From: Microbulbifer taiwanensis
GTDB lineage: Bacteria > Pseudomonadota > Gammaproteobacteria > Pseudomonadales > Cellvibrionaceae
Direction of reading: 5' to 3'
DNA: 64,000 nucleotides
NCBI RefSeq assembly: GCF_014904815.1
Contig: NZ_JACZFR010000006.1
Coordinates: forward strand, 62,001-126,000
Every line of letters begins with the position of its first letter. Within the stretch, counting starts at the first letter, position 1. The position numbers and the translations under genes were made by a program. The notes beneath the pieces are model-generated. The model did not search any database, had not been told where the DNA came from, and saw only the letters and a list, made by a program, of their open reading frames with translations. Below are positions 44,181 through 52,292 of the stretch, one piece after another.

Positions 44181-44597
44181 ATGCAATTGGATGCCACGTT
44201 AAAAGTTGGGAAAGAGATACTGGCCCAGCAACCTTTCAGTACATTATTGGGCGCAGAGCTTGAAAAGTTCGAAGAAGGTTATGCAGAGCTAAGTTTAGAA
44301 ATTAAGGAAGATCTAAAGCAGAATAACGGTTTCGCTCATGGTGGTGTGGTTAGCTACATGGCTGATAACTGCATAACATTTGCGGGTGCGTCTGTGCTAG
44401 GTGCATGTGTAACATCAGAATACAAAATAAATTACGTCCGTCCTTCAATTGGAGATCGTTTGATCGCAAAGGCGAACGTTTTGCATGCAGGTAAACGTCA
44501 ATCTACTTGTGAATGTAAGGTCTTCGTTCGGGACGGCGGTGAGGAAAAATTGGTCGCTGTTGCCCTGGGTACTATAAGCAAGATTCAAGCCTCATAA
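44181..44597 (+). CDS. PaaI-type hotdog thioesterase (cassette)
   Basis: 138 aa. Hotdog fold with the helix motif FAHGGVVSYMADNCITFAGA (HGG plus Asp), and INYVRPSIGDRLIAKANVLH as in PaaI/YdiI thioesterases, which hydrolyse acyl-CoA esters. Substrate unknown. Soluble. Low GC, preceded by gttagat and followed by an attC that begins on the last base of its stop codon. Confidence 0.87.
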   Translation: MQLDATLKVGKEILAQQPFSTLLGAELEKFEEGYAELSLEIKEDLKQNNGFAHGGVVSYMADNCITFAGASVLGACVTSEYKINYVRPSIGDRLIAKANVLHAGKRQSTCECKVFVRDGGEEKLVAVALGTISKIQAS

Positions 44598-44695
44598 TCT
44601 AACAGGCCAGGCTGTATGCTCCGGCGCCATGCGCCGCCTACGCTATGTGCTGCGCGCATAGACAGCGCAGGCCGCCCCAGCTGGAAACGTATTCG
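44597..44695 (+). other. attC site, sister of 42610-42720
   Basis: Starts atctaac, contains aggccaggctgt and cgcaggccgccccagctgg as in the other site, and ends in a degenerate gtattcg. The loss of the right consensus end suggests it may no longer recombine. Confidence 0.75.
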
Positions 44696-44711
44696 TAAAA
44701 ATGGAGAAGTG

Positions 44712-45299
44712 ATGTCGAAAGAGCTGTTTTTTCCAGTTATTGAAACCGAGCGACTAACACTTAAAGCCTTAGTAATTGGTGACTCGGATGACCTGTTGGA
44801 AATTTTTTCTGATCCTGAGGTTATGCGTTACTGGAATACTGCACCTTGGTCAACAGTTCAGGATTCCTTTGACTTCATTAAGGAGAGTAACGATTCGATG
44901 CAGCGTCGAGAGTCGCTTATTCTCGGCGTGTATCTAAATTCTACAGGTGAATTGGCTGGAAAATGTATGTTGTTTAATTACGACAAAGAGTCCAAACGTG
45001 CCGAGATCGGTTTTGGTTTGGGGCGATCTTGTTGGGGGAAGGGCTACATCAGTGAGGCAGGCGAGGCGCTAATTCAGTACGGATTCAAATCATTGGGACT
45101 TCGGCGAATTGAAGCGGAGATCGACCCAGACAACCAGTCCTCCGCGATGGCGCTAGAGAAACTTGGATTCTCCCGGGAGGGCCTGTTAAGGCAGCGTTGG
45201 GAAATTAACGGCATCGTGTCTGACTCGGCAATGTATGGGAGGCTGGTAAGTGACCATCCAGAACGGAATAACCAGGTAATTTACACGACAAACGCGTGA
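44712..45299 (+). CDS. RimJ/RimL-type GNAT acetyltransferase (cassette)
   Basis: 195 aa from ATG 44712, with ggag six bases upstream; frame is open further up but that part is attC. RimJ-like order: IETERLTLKALVIGDSDDLL at the N-terminus, IGFGLGRSCWGKGYISEAGE as the acetyl-CoA loop, and DPDNQSSAMALEKLGFSREG. Relatives acetylate ribosomal protein N-termini or small molecules. The stop overlaps a short sequence ending gcgttatac (45305-45313), perhaps a shrunken attC. Confidence 0.85.
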   Translation: MSKELFFPVIETERLTLKALVIGDSDDLLEIFSDPEVMRYWNTAPWSTVQDSFDFIKESNDSMQRRESLILGVYLNSTGELAGKCMLFNYDKESKRAEIGFGLGRSCWGKGYISEAGEALIQYGFKSLGLRRIEAEIDPDNQSSAMALEKLGFSREGLLRQRWEINGIVSDSAMYGRLVSDHPERNNQVIYTTNA

Positions 45300-45343
45300 T
45301 TGCAGCGTTATACGATTCCAGACCAAGAACTAAAATTTCAACT

Positions 45344-45709
45344 ATGGAAAAGAGGAAATATAGGCGAGTAAGCTATAGAGAGGCTTATAGGAGGGGGCGA
45401 GAAGCTGGAAATTCATACATAATGTATAAAATTCAAAGTGCCTCTATAGCGCTAGCAATTGCTCTCCCCTTTATGTCGTTGTGGCAGCTATACAAGCAGC
45501 TAAACACTCATGAAAATTTCGGCGAAATCCACCCCGTATATTGGTTTACTATGGCTACTGCATTCGCTGCCGTTGCCTTGGGTTATCTGCTTTCTAGGTA
45601 TGCAAAGAAAGCAAAAACTACAATTAAGCAGTGGATCTCAGCTTTTGCGTTCCTAGGCGTTTTTACTGTTGGGTTTTCTGGGTTTGCATTCATAGGTGCA
45701 CTCCGATAA
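45344..45709 (+). CDS. small membrane protein of unknown function (cassette)
   Basis: 121 aa from ATG 45344 (MEKRKYRRVSYREAY). A very basic N-terminus (Lys/Arg/Tyr rich, about 28 residues) is followed by three hydrophobic segments (about 31-47, 64-83, 96-118). An upstream in-frame GTG at 45296 overlaps the previous stop and is less likely. No family recognised. Low GC. Confidence 0.65.
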   Translation: MEKRKYRRVSYREAYRRGREAGNSYIMYKIQSASIALAIALPFMSLWQLYKQLNTHENFGEIHPVYWFTMATAFAAVALGYLLSRYAKKAKTTIKQWISAFAFLGVFTVGFSGFAFIGALR

Positions 45710-45712
45710 TGC

Positions 45713-45775
45713 GCATAACCAATCAACTATGCGCCTGTGGCGCCAGGCGCGAGAAAAGCTGCGCGTCGGTTATTG
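45713..45775 (+). other. possible short attC-like site
   Basis: gcataac at the left and gttattg at the right, with a gcgcctg / caggcgc hairpin between. Only 63 bp and poorly paired at the ends. The rest of the 262-bp gap to the next gene (45776-45971) shows no gene that I can support. Confidence 0.35.
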
Positions 45776-45971
45776 GAGCGTTCATGCTGTTAAAAAACGC
45801 GAGAGATTTTTGGATGGGCAATTTTTTTTGTGCGGATAGTGCTCTGAAATACTTTCCGGTACCCAAAACAGAATCAGAATTCATGTAGGATCGTGATTTT
45901 CTGGTAAGAATGCAACCAGGAAGAAAAGGCTGGAGTTTTCTACAACTTCGTTGGGCGAAAGGGATAAACAT

Positions 45972-46373
45972 ATGTACAGCCACGTGACATTGGGTTGCTC
46001 GGATTTGGAGCAAGCGGCTACTTTCTACGACGCGGTCCTCGATGAGTTGGGCTTCGAGCGGCGACCGGTAACTCCCGACGGCGGACCGGCTTCAGCGTGC
46101 TGGGTCCTGCCGGGCAAGTCGCTACCGCGCTTCTACGTGTACATCCCATTTGACGGAAAGCCAGCCAGTGTCGGCAACGGCAGTATGGTAGCCTTCGCTG
46201 CGTCGTCTCCGGCCGCTGTAGACGCTGCATACAATGCGGCATTGGCAGCCGGCGCAAAGGACGAAGGAGAACCGGGCGAACGCAGGCACTATGGCACCGG
46301 CTACTACGGAGCGTATTTCCGTGATCCGGACGGAAACAAGGTTCACGTCGTGTATCGCGGTGACGTCGAGTGA
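45972..46373 (+). CDS. VOC-family (glyoxalase/bleomycin-resistance-like) protein
   Basis: 133 aa from ATG 45972 (MYSHVTLGCSDLEQ). Full VOC fold: HVTLGCSDLEQAATFYDAVL at the start and YGAYFRDPDGNKVHVVYRG at the end, with metal-ligand-type residues His4 and, near the end, a Gly/Asp-rich turn. Members include glyoxalases, dioxygenases and antibiotic-binding proteins; which applies here is unknown. GC is higher than in the preceding cassettes, showing a different source. A good attC follows at 46398. Confidence 0.85.
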   Translation: MYSHVTLGCSDLEQAATFYDAVLDELGFERRPVTPDGGPASACWVLPGKSLPRFYVYIPFDGKPASVGNGSMVAFAASSPAAVDAAYNAALAAGAKDEGEPGERRHYGTGYYGAYFRDPDGNKVHVVYRGDVE

Positions 46374-46397
46374 GTGTCGTGGCTGTAGCCTGGCCGC

Positions 46398-46494
46398 GCC
46401 CAACAAGGCGCTCCAGCCGACGCTCGACCGCGTCGGGCCTTTGTTGCTACAAAGGCCCGCTGTCCTCAAGCGCGGCTGGGCTTTAAATTTAGGC
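46398..46494 (+). other. attC site (GCCCAACAAGGCGC type)
   Basis: 97 bp from gcccaac (perfect consensus) to tttaggc (one base from GTTAGGC). Outer arms aaggcgctccagccgacgc and gcgcggctgggctt pair; inner cgtcgggcctttg / caaaggcccg-like arms form the second stem. The type is common in environmental and Xanthomonas cassettes. Confidence 0.8.
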
Positions 46495-46607
46495 AGCCAA
46501 TTTCCTCAACCAAAAGGGTACTCCTGATTACTAGCTAGCGAGGTGTATCCTTTTGGTGGGGAAGTTCAGCGCATGTTGTTTATTCATGTACGACAAGGAC
46601 TTGTAAA

Positions 46608-47213
46608 GTGAAGCAGGACATTGGCAATAAAACAAATACCAAGGTAGATGCATTTCTCGGCAGGGCCAAGAAGTGGCGGGGGGAGTATGAGCTGTTGAGA
46701 GATATCCTGCTCGATTCTCCGCTGTCCGAGGAATTCAAGTGGGGGAAGCCCTGTTACTCGCTCGATGGAAAAAATGTTGTCCTGATGCACGGCTTCAAGG
46801 AGTACTGTGCGCTGCTGTTTATGAAAGGCGCACTGCTAAGCGATACCGAGGGTGTCCTCGTTGCGCAAACGGAGAATGTTCAGTCGGCTCGGCAGATTCG
46901 CTTCAGAAGTGCTCGGGAAATAGAGGAGATGGAGTCCATCTTGAAGGCCTATGTCAATAATGCCATCAAGGTGGAAAAAGCCGGGTTGGAAGTGGCCTTC
47001 AAGAAGACAGAGGAATTCAACATGCCGGCGGAGTTCCAGAGCAGGCTGGATGATGACCCGGCCCTGAAAGATGCTTTTGAGGCTTTAACGCCCGGCCGCC
47101 AGAGGGGTTACCTACTCCACTTTTCCGCTGCCAAGCAATCCAGGACGCGGGAGTCCCGGATTGAAAAATGTATCCCGAAAATTCTCGACGGCGTGGGGTT
47201 GAACGACCGCTGA
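46608..47213 (+). CDS. YdeI/OmdA-like protein with DUF1801 domain
   Basis: 201 aa from GTG 46608 after aagga. N-terminal DUF1801-like domain (RGEYELLRDILLDSPLSEEFKWGKPCYSL, then NVVLMHGFKEYCALLFMKGA), C-terminal OmdA-type helix segment (PAEFQSRLDDDPALKDAFEALTPGRQRGYLLHF, seen in YdeI proteins). In Bacillus YdeI affects resistance to some peptides; no enzymatic role is established. It follows an attC site by 113 bp, in which ccaaaaggg..tac and gta..ccttttgg form an inverted repeat, but no attC follows, so it may be the last cassette or the first chromosomal gene. Confidence 0.82.
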   Translation: MKQDIGNKTNTKVDAFLGRAKKWRGEYELLRDILLDSPLSEEFKWGKPCYSLDGKNVVLMHGFKEYCALLFMKGALLSDTEGVLVAQTENVQSARQIRFRSAREIEEMESILKAYVNNAIKVEKAGLEVAFKKTEEFNMPAEFQSRLDDDPALKDAFEALTPGRQRGYLLHFSAAKQSRTRESRIEKCIPKILDGVGLNDR

Positions 47214-47250
47214 CGAGCGCCGCGGGGGCTTCGCAAGGCGGTGCCCGCGA

Positions 47251-47913
47251 TCAGGTCTTCTCAGTTACCGGCTTCCCCGCACTGAGATAGACATCCTCGA
47301 CACCGGCGTAGCTTCTCTGCACGGCAGGCCTTTCGCCCAGGGCAGAGAACCAGCGCTGCAGGTTGGGGAAATCACGTAGATTCTGGCCGTGGGCGCTGTG
47401 CGGGACTATCCACGGGTAGCAGGCCATATCGGCGATGGAGTAATCGCCGGCGATATAGTCCCGCCCCGCCAGCCGTCGGTCCAGCACACCGTACAGCCGC
47501 GTCGTTTCCCGGCAGTAGCGCTCGATGGCAAAAGGTATTTTTTGCGTTGCATAGACGTTGAAATAGCCCATCTGGCCCGCCATGGGTCCCAGGCCGGCCA
47601 TCTGCCAGAAAAGCCATTGCAGTACTTCATTGCGCCCGCGCGGATTGGCGGGAATAAATAGTCCGGTTTTTTCCGCCAGGTACTGCAGTATGGCGCCCGA
47701 CTCGAACAGCGTCGCAGGCTCTCCGCCGTCGGCGGGACTGTTGTCGACGATCGCCGGAATCTTGCTGTTGGGTGAGATGGCCAGGAAACCCACCGAGAAC
47801 TGCTCACCGCGGCTCAGGCTTACCGGGATGGGCCGGTAGGCGAGGCCTGTCTCTTCGAGGAAGATTTTGACCTTGAGTCCGTTTGGGGTGCCGGAGAAAT
47901 AGAAGTCGATCAT
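47251..47913 (-). CDS. glutathione S-transferase (YfcG/Ure2p-like)
   Basis: 220 aa from ATG 47913 (MIDFYFSGTPNGLKVKIFL). N-terminal thioredoxin-like domain with NSKIPAIVD (cis-Pro) and FESGAILQYLAEKTG, C-terminal all-helical domain with DYSIADMACYPWI. The TPNGLKV and SKIPAI style matches the nu-class YfcG group, which has disulfide-bond reductase activity with glutathione. Cytoplasmic. It is 19 bp downstream of the cupin gene on the same strand, so the two are an operon under a divergent MocR regulator. Confidence 0.9.
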   Translation of the reverse strand: MIDFYFSGTPNGLKVKIFLEETGLAYRPIPVSLSRGEQFSVGFLAISPNSKIPAIVDNSPADGGEPATLFESGAILQYLAEKTGLFIPANPRGRNEVLQWLFWQMAGLGPMAGQMGYFNVYATQKIPFAIERYCRETTRLYGVLDRRLAGRDYIAGDYSIADMACYPWIVPHSAHGQNLRDFPNLQRWFSALGERPAVQRSYAGVEDVYLSAGKPVTEKT

Positions 47914-47932
47914 CGCTGATTTCCGAAAGCGG

Positions 47933-48391
47933 TTATTCCGTGAGATCCAGCATTTCCAGTCCCTCTTGTTCACAGTGCTGTCGGTAGAGGTCCAGCAGTG
48001 TCCCTGCGCTGTAGCGCCCACTTACTTCGCCATCTGCTCCCAGGTAGTCCACGGCGCCCATTACCACCACCAGTACCACCAGGGGCACTTCGCCGACAGC
48101 TTGCCACTTGTCGATATTGCCTGGTGGCTCGTACACATAGTCGCCGGGGCTAATGCGTTCGCCCGTGTGCAGTTCCCGTGACCCCTGCAGGTTATAGGCA
48201 TGTACTTCACCGGTGTGACGGTGCCAGCCTATTTCCACGCCGGGTTCAAGGCGCAGCAGCTCCACAAAGCCGCGGTTGTCGGCCAGGAAGCGCAGTGGTT
48301 TGAAGGCCTTGCCTTCGCCGAGGGGGACCCAGGGGGCTTTGCTGCCGGCTGTATCGAGTGATGGCAGCTTTTCAATTGTGACTTCATTCAT
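47933..48391 (-). CDS. cupin protein, 2,4'-dihydroxyacetophenone dioxygenase-like
   Basis: 152 aa from ATG 48391, which has gaggt six bases upstream; the frame is open far upstream but that sequence is not conserved-looking. Single cupin with metal-binding pattern GVEIGWHRHTGEVHAYNLQG (two His plus Glu) and later a PPGNIDKWQAVG stretch. The best family fit is the DAD-like cupins, some of which cleave aryl ketones with iron, others being of unknown role. Translationally close to the GST gene. The substrate is unknown. Confidence 0.83.
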   Translation of the reverse strand: MNEVTIEKLPSLDTAGSKAPWVPLGEGKAFKPLRFLADNRGFVELLRLEPGVEIGWHRHTGEVHAYNLQGSRELHTGERISPGDYVYEPPGNIDKWQAVGEVPLVVLVVVMGAVDYLGADGEVSGRYSAGTLLDLYRQHCEQEGLEMLDLTE

Positions 48392-48607
48392 GATGTCTAC
48401 CTCTATAACCAGTGTTGCATTCGTCGGGTGAGGGTTGTCTCGCTGCATTGCTCGGGCGCGACTGCTTGTGGCGGCTACCCGGAGCGGCCAGAATAGAGCC
48501 GGTAAAACCAATGCCTTCATCAGGCCTTCTCCATCGGCGAGGGACTCAGCATAGGGGGCGCGGTGGGGCGGCGGTAGATCCATTACCGGCCGCCCAATGG
48601 ATCCTTT

Positions 48608-50089
48608 ATGAAAACGACCAGCGGTATTCCATTCAGCACCATTGTCTTTCAGGAAAATAGCGATGCGCCGCGTTACCGCCAGCTGTACGCCTATATCCGC
48701 GATCTGATACTGGACGGCAGCCTGCAGGCCGGTGTGCACTTGCCCTCCTCGCGGGAACTGGCGGCGGAAATCGGTGTTGCGCGCAATACGGTAATCGCCG
48801 CCTATGAACTGTTGGCGGACGAGCAGTTTGTCGATTCGGCGGTGGGGCGCGGAACTCTTGTGCGCACACTGCCGCACCTGAAGCGGAGCTCGGCGGCGCC
48901 GGGTACCGGGAGTGCGTCCACAGAGCGGGCAGCTCCCCTGCGTATGGGCTTTGCCCTGCCGGATACCGAGCACTTCCCGTCGCCCGCCTGGGAGAGGACA
49001 CTGCGCGGCGCCCAGCGGCAGGCGACTGCGGCCAGCGCCAGGCCGCCCCTGGCCGGTATCCGGCGCCTGCGCAAGCTGGTCTGTGCCTACCTGGGGGCCT
49101 ACCGCGGCGTGCACTGTCGCGAGGAGCGGGTATTAATCACCAGCGGCGGCCAGCAGGGCCTCTACCTGGCCGCGCAGGTGCTGCGCCAGTTCAGCGAACA
49201 GATCTACGTGGAGGACCCTGGCTACCTGGACGCTCGCCGTGCTTTCAGTGCCTGCGGCTTCCAGCTGAGTCCGCTGCCGGTAGACGAACAGGGAGTGCGG
49301 CTCGACGGCGTCCTGCAGTCGCCTGACCCGGGCCCCCGCGCAATCTGCCTGACGCCGTCGCACCAGTTTCCCCTGGGTGCCACTTTGAGCCTGGAGCGGC
49401 GACTGCAGTTGCTGAACTGGGCAGGCGCGTGCGATGGGTGGATTGTCGAGGACGACTACGATGCGGAGTACCGCTACGACGGCGAGCCACTCACTGCGCT
49501 GGCGGGGCTGGATGGCGCCCAGCGGGTGATTTACGTGGGTACCTTTTCCAAGGTGCTGTCCCCGGAGTTGCGTGTGGGCTATGTGGTGGTACCGGAGGCA
49601 CTGCTGCCGCAGTTTCGCGCTGCCAAGGCAGTGAGTGACGGTGCCGGCGCGGTGCTGATGCAGAATACGGTTGCGGATTTTATCCAGGGTGGCTATTTCC
49701 AGGCGCATCTGCGCGAGACCCGCGCCCTATACCGTCGCAAGCGCGACCGGTTTCTGCAGGTCTTGCGCGACCAGCAGTTGCCGGTCGCGGTGAAAACGCC
49801 CCCGAACGGGATGCATGTCACCCTGATGCTGGACGATTCGCAATCCGATCGCGAGGTGGCGCGACAGATGGTGGCGCGCGGATTTGAAGTGCTGGCACTG
49901 AGCAAACACTACTTGGCCGCAGGGGCATCACAGCAGGGATTGGTGGTAGGCTTTACCAGTGCACTCGGTACGGACTACGAGGATTTCGCCAGCAATCTGG
50001 CCGGGGTTCTGCACCGCGGAGAGGATACCAATCGGCACCCGGGCGCAGGGCGCCAGTGCCCTGTACAGCCCGGCCGCAACGAATTTTGA
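48608..50089 (+). CDS. MocR/PdxR-type transcriptional regulator
   Basis: 493 aa. N-terminal GntR winged helix (about residues 20-90: YRQLYAYIRDLILDGSLQAG, LPSSRELAAEIGVARNTVIAAY) joined to a class I aminotransferase-like domain with pyridoxal phosphate lysine Lys315 in GTFSKVLSPELRVGY and EDDYDAEYRYDGEPL. MocR proteins bind pyridoxal phosphate and regulate neighbouring genes such as those for vitamin B6 or amino-acid metabolism. Divergent from the cupin-GST operon across 216 bp, which is therefore a likely target; the next gene on this strand starts 18 bp after it. Confidence 0.93.
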   Translation: MKTTSGIPFSTIVFQENSDAPRYRQLYAYIRDLILDGSLQAGVHLPSSRELAAEIGVARNTVIAAYELLADEQFVDSAVGRGTLVRTLPHLKRSSAAPGTGSASTERAAPLRMGFALPDTEHFPSPAWERTLRGAQRQATAASARPPLAGIRRLRKLVCAYLGAYRGVHCREERVLITSGGQQGLYLAAQVLRQFSEQIYVEDPGYLDARRAFSACGFQLSPLPVDEQGVRLDGVLQSPDPGPRAICLTPSHQFPLGATLSLERRLQLLNWAGACDGWIVEDDYDAEYRYDGEPLTALAGLDGAQRVIYVGTFSKVLSPELRVGYVVVPEALLPQFRAAKAVSDGAGAVLMQNTVADFIQGGYFQAHLRETRALYRRKRDRFLQVLRDQQLPVAVKTPPNGMHVTLMLDDSQSDREVARQMVARGFEVLALSKHYLAAGASQQGLVVGFTSALGTDYEDFASNLAGVLHRGEDTNRHPGAGRQCPVQPGRNEF

Positions 50090-50107
50090 CAGCAGGAGGC
50101 TAGAGGA

Positions 50108-50872
50108 ATGGATTCTACGGAAGTGAGGCCGGTGACGGCACTGGTGGTGGGCGCGAGCGGTGCTACGGGGCAGTTGCTGGTGCGGCAGTTACTGGAGCGC
50201 GGCGCCAATGTCAGGACCATAGTGCGGTCGCCGGAGGGGCTGCCGCAGGATTTCCACAACCACGAAAGGCTCACCATTACCCAGGCGAGCCTGCTCGAGC
50301 TGAGCGACGGGGAAATGTCCGAGCAGGTACGCGACTGCGATGCCGTGGCCTCCTGCCTGGGGCACAACCTGAGTTTCAAGGGCGTATACGGCCATCCGCG
50401 CAGGCTGGTGACCGATGCCACGCGCAGGCTGTGCAATGCGGTCAGGGCGAACGGGCCGCAGGGCCCTGTCAGGTTTGTGCTGATGAATACCGCCGGCAAC
50501 AGCAACAGGGATATTCCCGAGCGGGTCTCGTTTGCGCAGCGGTGCCTGGTCGGGCTGATCCGCGTCCTGCTGCCGCCCCATCCGGACAACGAGCGGGCGG
50601 CGGATTTCCTGCGCACGGAAGTCGGGCGGCGGCATGCCTGTATCGAGTGGTCAGTGGTGCGCCCGGACAGCCTGATTGACGAGGATAAGGTGAGCGAGTA
50701 CGACGTCCGGACATCGCCGACCAGGAGTGCCATCTTTGATCCGGGTAAAACAAGCCGAATCAATGTGGGCCATTTTATGGCCGAGCTGATCACCAATGAG
50801 CAGCTGTGGCGCCAGTGGGAGGGCCAGATGCCGGTGCTCTACAACAGGGAGCCGCTCCGGCAAAGCAGCTAG
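50108..50872 (+). CDS. NAD(P)-binding atypical SDR protein
   Basis: 254 aa, good ribosome-binding site (aggaggctagagga). Rossmann motif VVGASGATGQLLVRQLLERG (GxxGxxG) at the N-terminus; later DCDAVASCLGHN and RFVLMNTAGNSN. It belongs to the NAD(P)H-binding, NmrA/YwnB-like group that often lacks the classic YxxxK pair; no such pair is obvious here. It may be a redox sensor or reductase with unknown substrate. Starts 18 bp after the MocR gene, so probably co-transcribed with it. Confidence 0.87.
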   Translation: MDSTEVRPVTALVVGASGATGQLLVRQLLERGANVRTIVRSPEGLPQDFHNHERLTITQASLLELSDGEMSEQVRDCDAVASCLGHNLSFKGVYGHPRRLVTDATRRLCNAVRANGPQGPVRFVLMNTAGNSNRDIPERVSFAQRCLVGLIRVLLPPHPDNERAADFLRTEVGRRHACIEWSVVRPDSLIDEDKVSEYDVRTSPTRSAIFDPGKTSRINVGHFMAELITNEQLWRQWEGQMPVLYNREPLRQSS

Positions 50873-50937
50873 TGGTTGCAGTGTGCAGATTGCCGCAGTT
50901 CACAGGAAAATCCCGCACGATTGGAGAGCGCTAATAT

Positions 50938-51318
50938 ATGAATCTCAACCAGGTCACCCTGCCCGTCACCGACATGGAGACGGCCACCGGTTTCTACCGT
51001 TTGATGGGCTTTGTGCAGATAGTGGATACGCCGCACTATGCCCGCTTCGAGTGCCCCGATGGCGGCGCCACTTTTTCACTGGCATTGACGGATGAGCCGT
51101 TTGTGAACGGCAGCGTGATCTATTTTGAGCACACAGAGCTCGACGAACTGGTGGCGGAATTGAAAGCAAAGGGTCTCGAGTTTGAGCAGGAGCCGACGGC
51201 TATGCGCTACCTGTGGCGCGAAGCCGTGCTGCGCGATCCGTCCGGGAACAAGATCAAACTCTACTGGGCCGGCGAAAACCGCCTGAACCCGCCCTGGCGC
51301 GTGGAGCGCCGGGGCTAG
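50938..51318 (+). CDS. VOC-family protein (second)
   Basis: 126 aa, ggagag upstream. MNLNQVTLPVTDMETATGFY begins a VOC fold ending REAVLRDPSGNKIKLYWAG. Contains EHTELDELVAELKAKGLEF. Glyoxalase, dioxygenase or binding-protein function cannot be told apart. It may be the last gene of the MocR-SDR group (gap 65 bp). Confidence 0.85.
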   Translation: MNLNQVTLPVTDMETATGFYRLMGFVQIVDTPHYARFECPDGGATFSLALTDEPFVNGSVIYFEHTELDELVAELKAKGLEFEQEPTAMRYLWREAVLRDPSGNKIKLYWAGENRLNPPWRVERRG

Positions 51319-51413
51319 CCGTTGATTCCATTGATCCTGCGATTCTTTGCAGGCACAGACGGAAACCTGCCCGTTACAAAACCAGAATATCGGCCCGGTA
51401 GTTCGGGGCATAT

Positions 51414-52292
51414 CTATTTGGGGGATTTGCTTTTATTCTTCGGAACCTTGCCCTCCCGCGCTTCGGCCCTGTTCAGGGCGTGATACTTCTTCCTGATACT
51501 CTCGATATCCACGGTGGGTGCCGGAAACGCCATATTCAGGGACTCCAGGGCGCGGGTCACTATGTGTGATATGGCCAGGTTGCGGAACCACTTGTGGTTA
51601 GCCGGAATCACGAACCAGGGCGCATGGTCGGTGCTGCATTTTTCCAGGGCGTCCTCGAAGGCTGCCGTGTATTCATCCCAGTAGCTGGCCTCGCGGTAGT
51701 CGCTCTCGCTGATTTTCCAGTGGCGCGCCGGGTCATCGATGCGCTGTTTGAAGCGCGACAACTGCTCTTCCGGGTCTATATGCAGGTAGAATTTGAGCAC
51801 CAGCGTGTCGTTGTCGGTGAGCAGCTTCTCGAAGTGGTTGATATGCTCGTAGCGTTTGGACCACACCTTCCTGGGGACCATTTTGTGGACCCGCTGTACC
51901 AGCACGTCCTCATAGTGGGAGCGATTGAATATCGCCACATGCCCGCGCCGCGGCACCGCCTTGTGGCAGCGCCACAGGAAATCGTGATCCGCTTCCTCCG
52001 CGGACGGCTGCTTGAAACCGGTTACCGTGCATCCCTGTGGATTCATGGCGCCGAGTACGTGATTGATGGTACCGTCCTTGCCGGCAGCGTCGCGTCCCTG
52101 CAGGCAGATCAGCAGCGAATGTTTCTGTTCGGCGTACATCAGGTACTGCAGGTCGCGAATCTTGCGGTCGTACTGCTGGATTTCCGGCAGCGCCGACTTG
52201 TGATTCTCGTGCTCTCCCTTGAAGGAAGTATCGATTTTCGACAGCTGCACTCTGCTGCCCGGCTTAACCCGAAACTGTTTAAAGTAATTCAT
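51414..52292 (-). CDS. PPK2-family polyphosphate kinase/phosphotransferase
   Basis: 292 aa from ATG 52292, whose ATGA overlaps the stop of the upstream ATPase gene; the frame runs far upstream but only as the reverse side of that gene. P-loop Walker A GRDAAGKDG in LLICLQGRDAAGKDGTINHV, Walker B IFNRSHYEDVLVQRV, and a lid with RVHKMVPRKVW. The length and the N-terminal FRVKPGSRVQLSKIDTS fit the class III PPK2 group (polyP:nucleotide phosphotransferases), which phosphorylate AMP or ADP with polyphosphate. Cytoplasmic. Coupled translation with a proton P-type ATPase suggests the two act together. Confidence 0.93.
   Translation of the reverse strand: MNYFKQFRVKPGSRVQLSKIDTSFKGEHENHKSALPEIQQYDRKIRDLQYLMYAEQKHSLLICLQGRDAAGKDGTINHVLGAMNPQGCTVTGFKQPSAEEADHDFLWRCHKAVPRRGHVAIFNRSHYEDVLVQRVHKMVPRKVWSKRYEHINHFEKLLTDNDTLVLKFYLHIDPEEQLSRFKQRIDDPARHWKISESDYREASYWDEYTAAFEDALEKCSTDHAPWFVIPANHKWFRNLAISHIVTRALESLNMAFPAPTVDIESIRKKYHALNRAEAREGKVPKNKSKSPK

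Larger units (their letters stand above)
40440..46494 (+). mobile_element. integron gene-cassette array without visible integrase
   Basis: About 6 kb of small genes all on the plus strand, mostly AT-richer than the flanks, separated by attC-like sites whose ends fit RYYYAAC and GTTRRRY. Clear sites are at 40954, 42199, 42610, 44597 and 46398; halves or degenerate sites at 43237, 44151 and 45713. Gene types (GNAT, thioesterase, VOC, small unknowns) are usual cassette cargo. No tyrosine-recombinase integrase or attI was found in the window, so this is either the far end of a larger integron or a detached cluster. Left and right borders are approximate. Confidence 0.8.

Noticed and set aside
45631..45888. 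85-codon frame between the small membrane protein and the VOC gene
   Set aside because: Overlaps the membrane protein in another frame, then runs through the attC-like gap; no domain or ribosome-binding site.
40199..46600. Integron integrase or attI
   Set aside because: No frame with tyrosine-recombinase motifs (RHRY set) was found on either strand in this part, nor elsewhere in the window.
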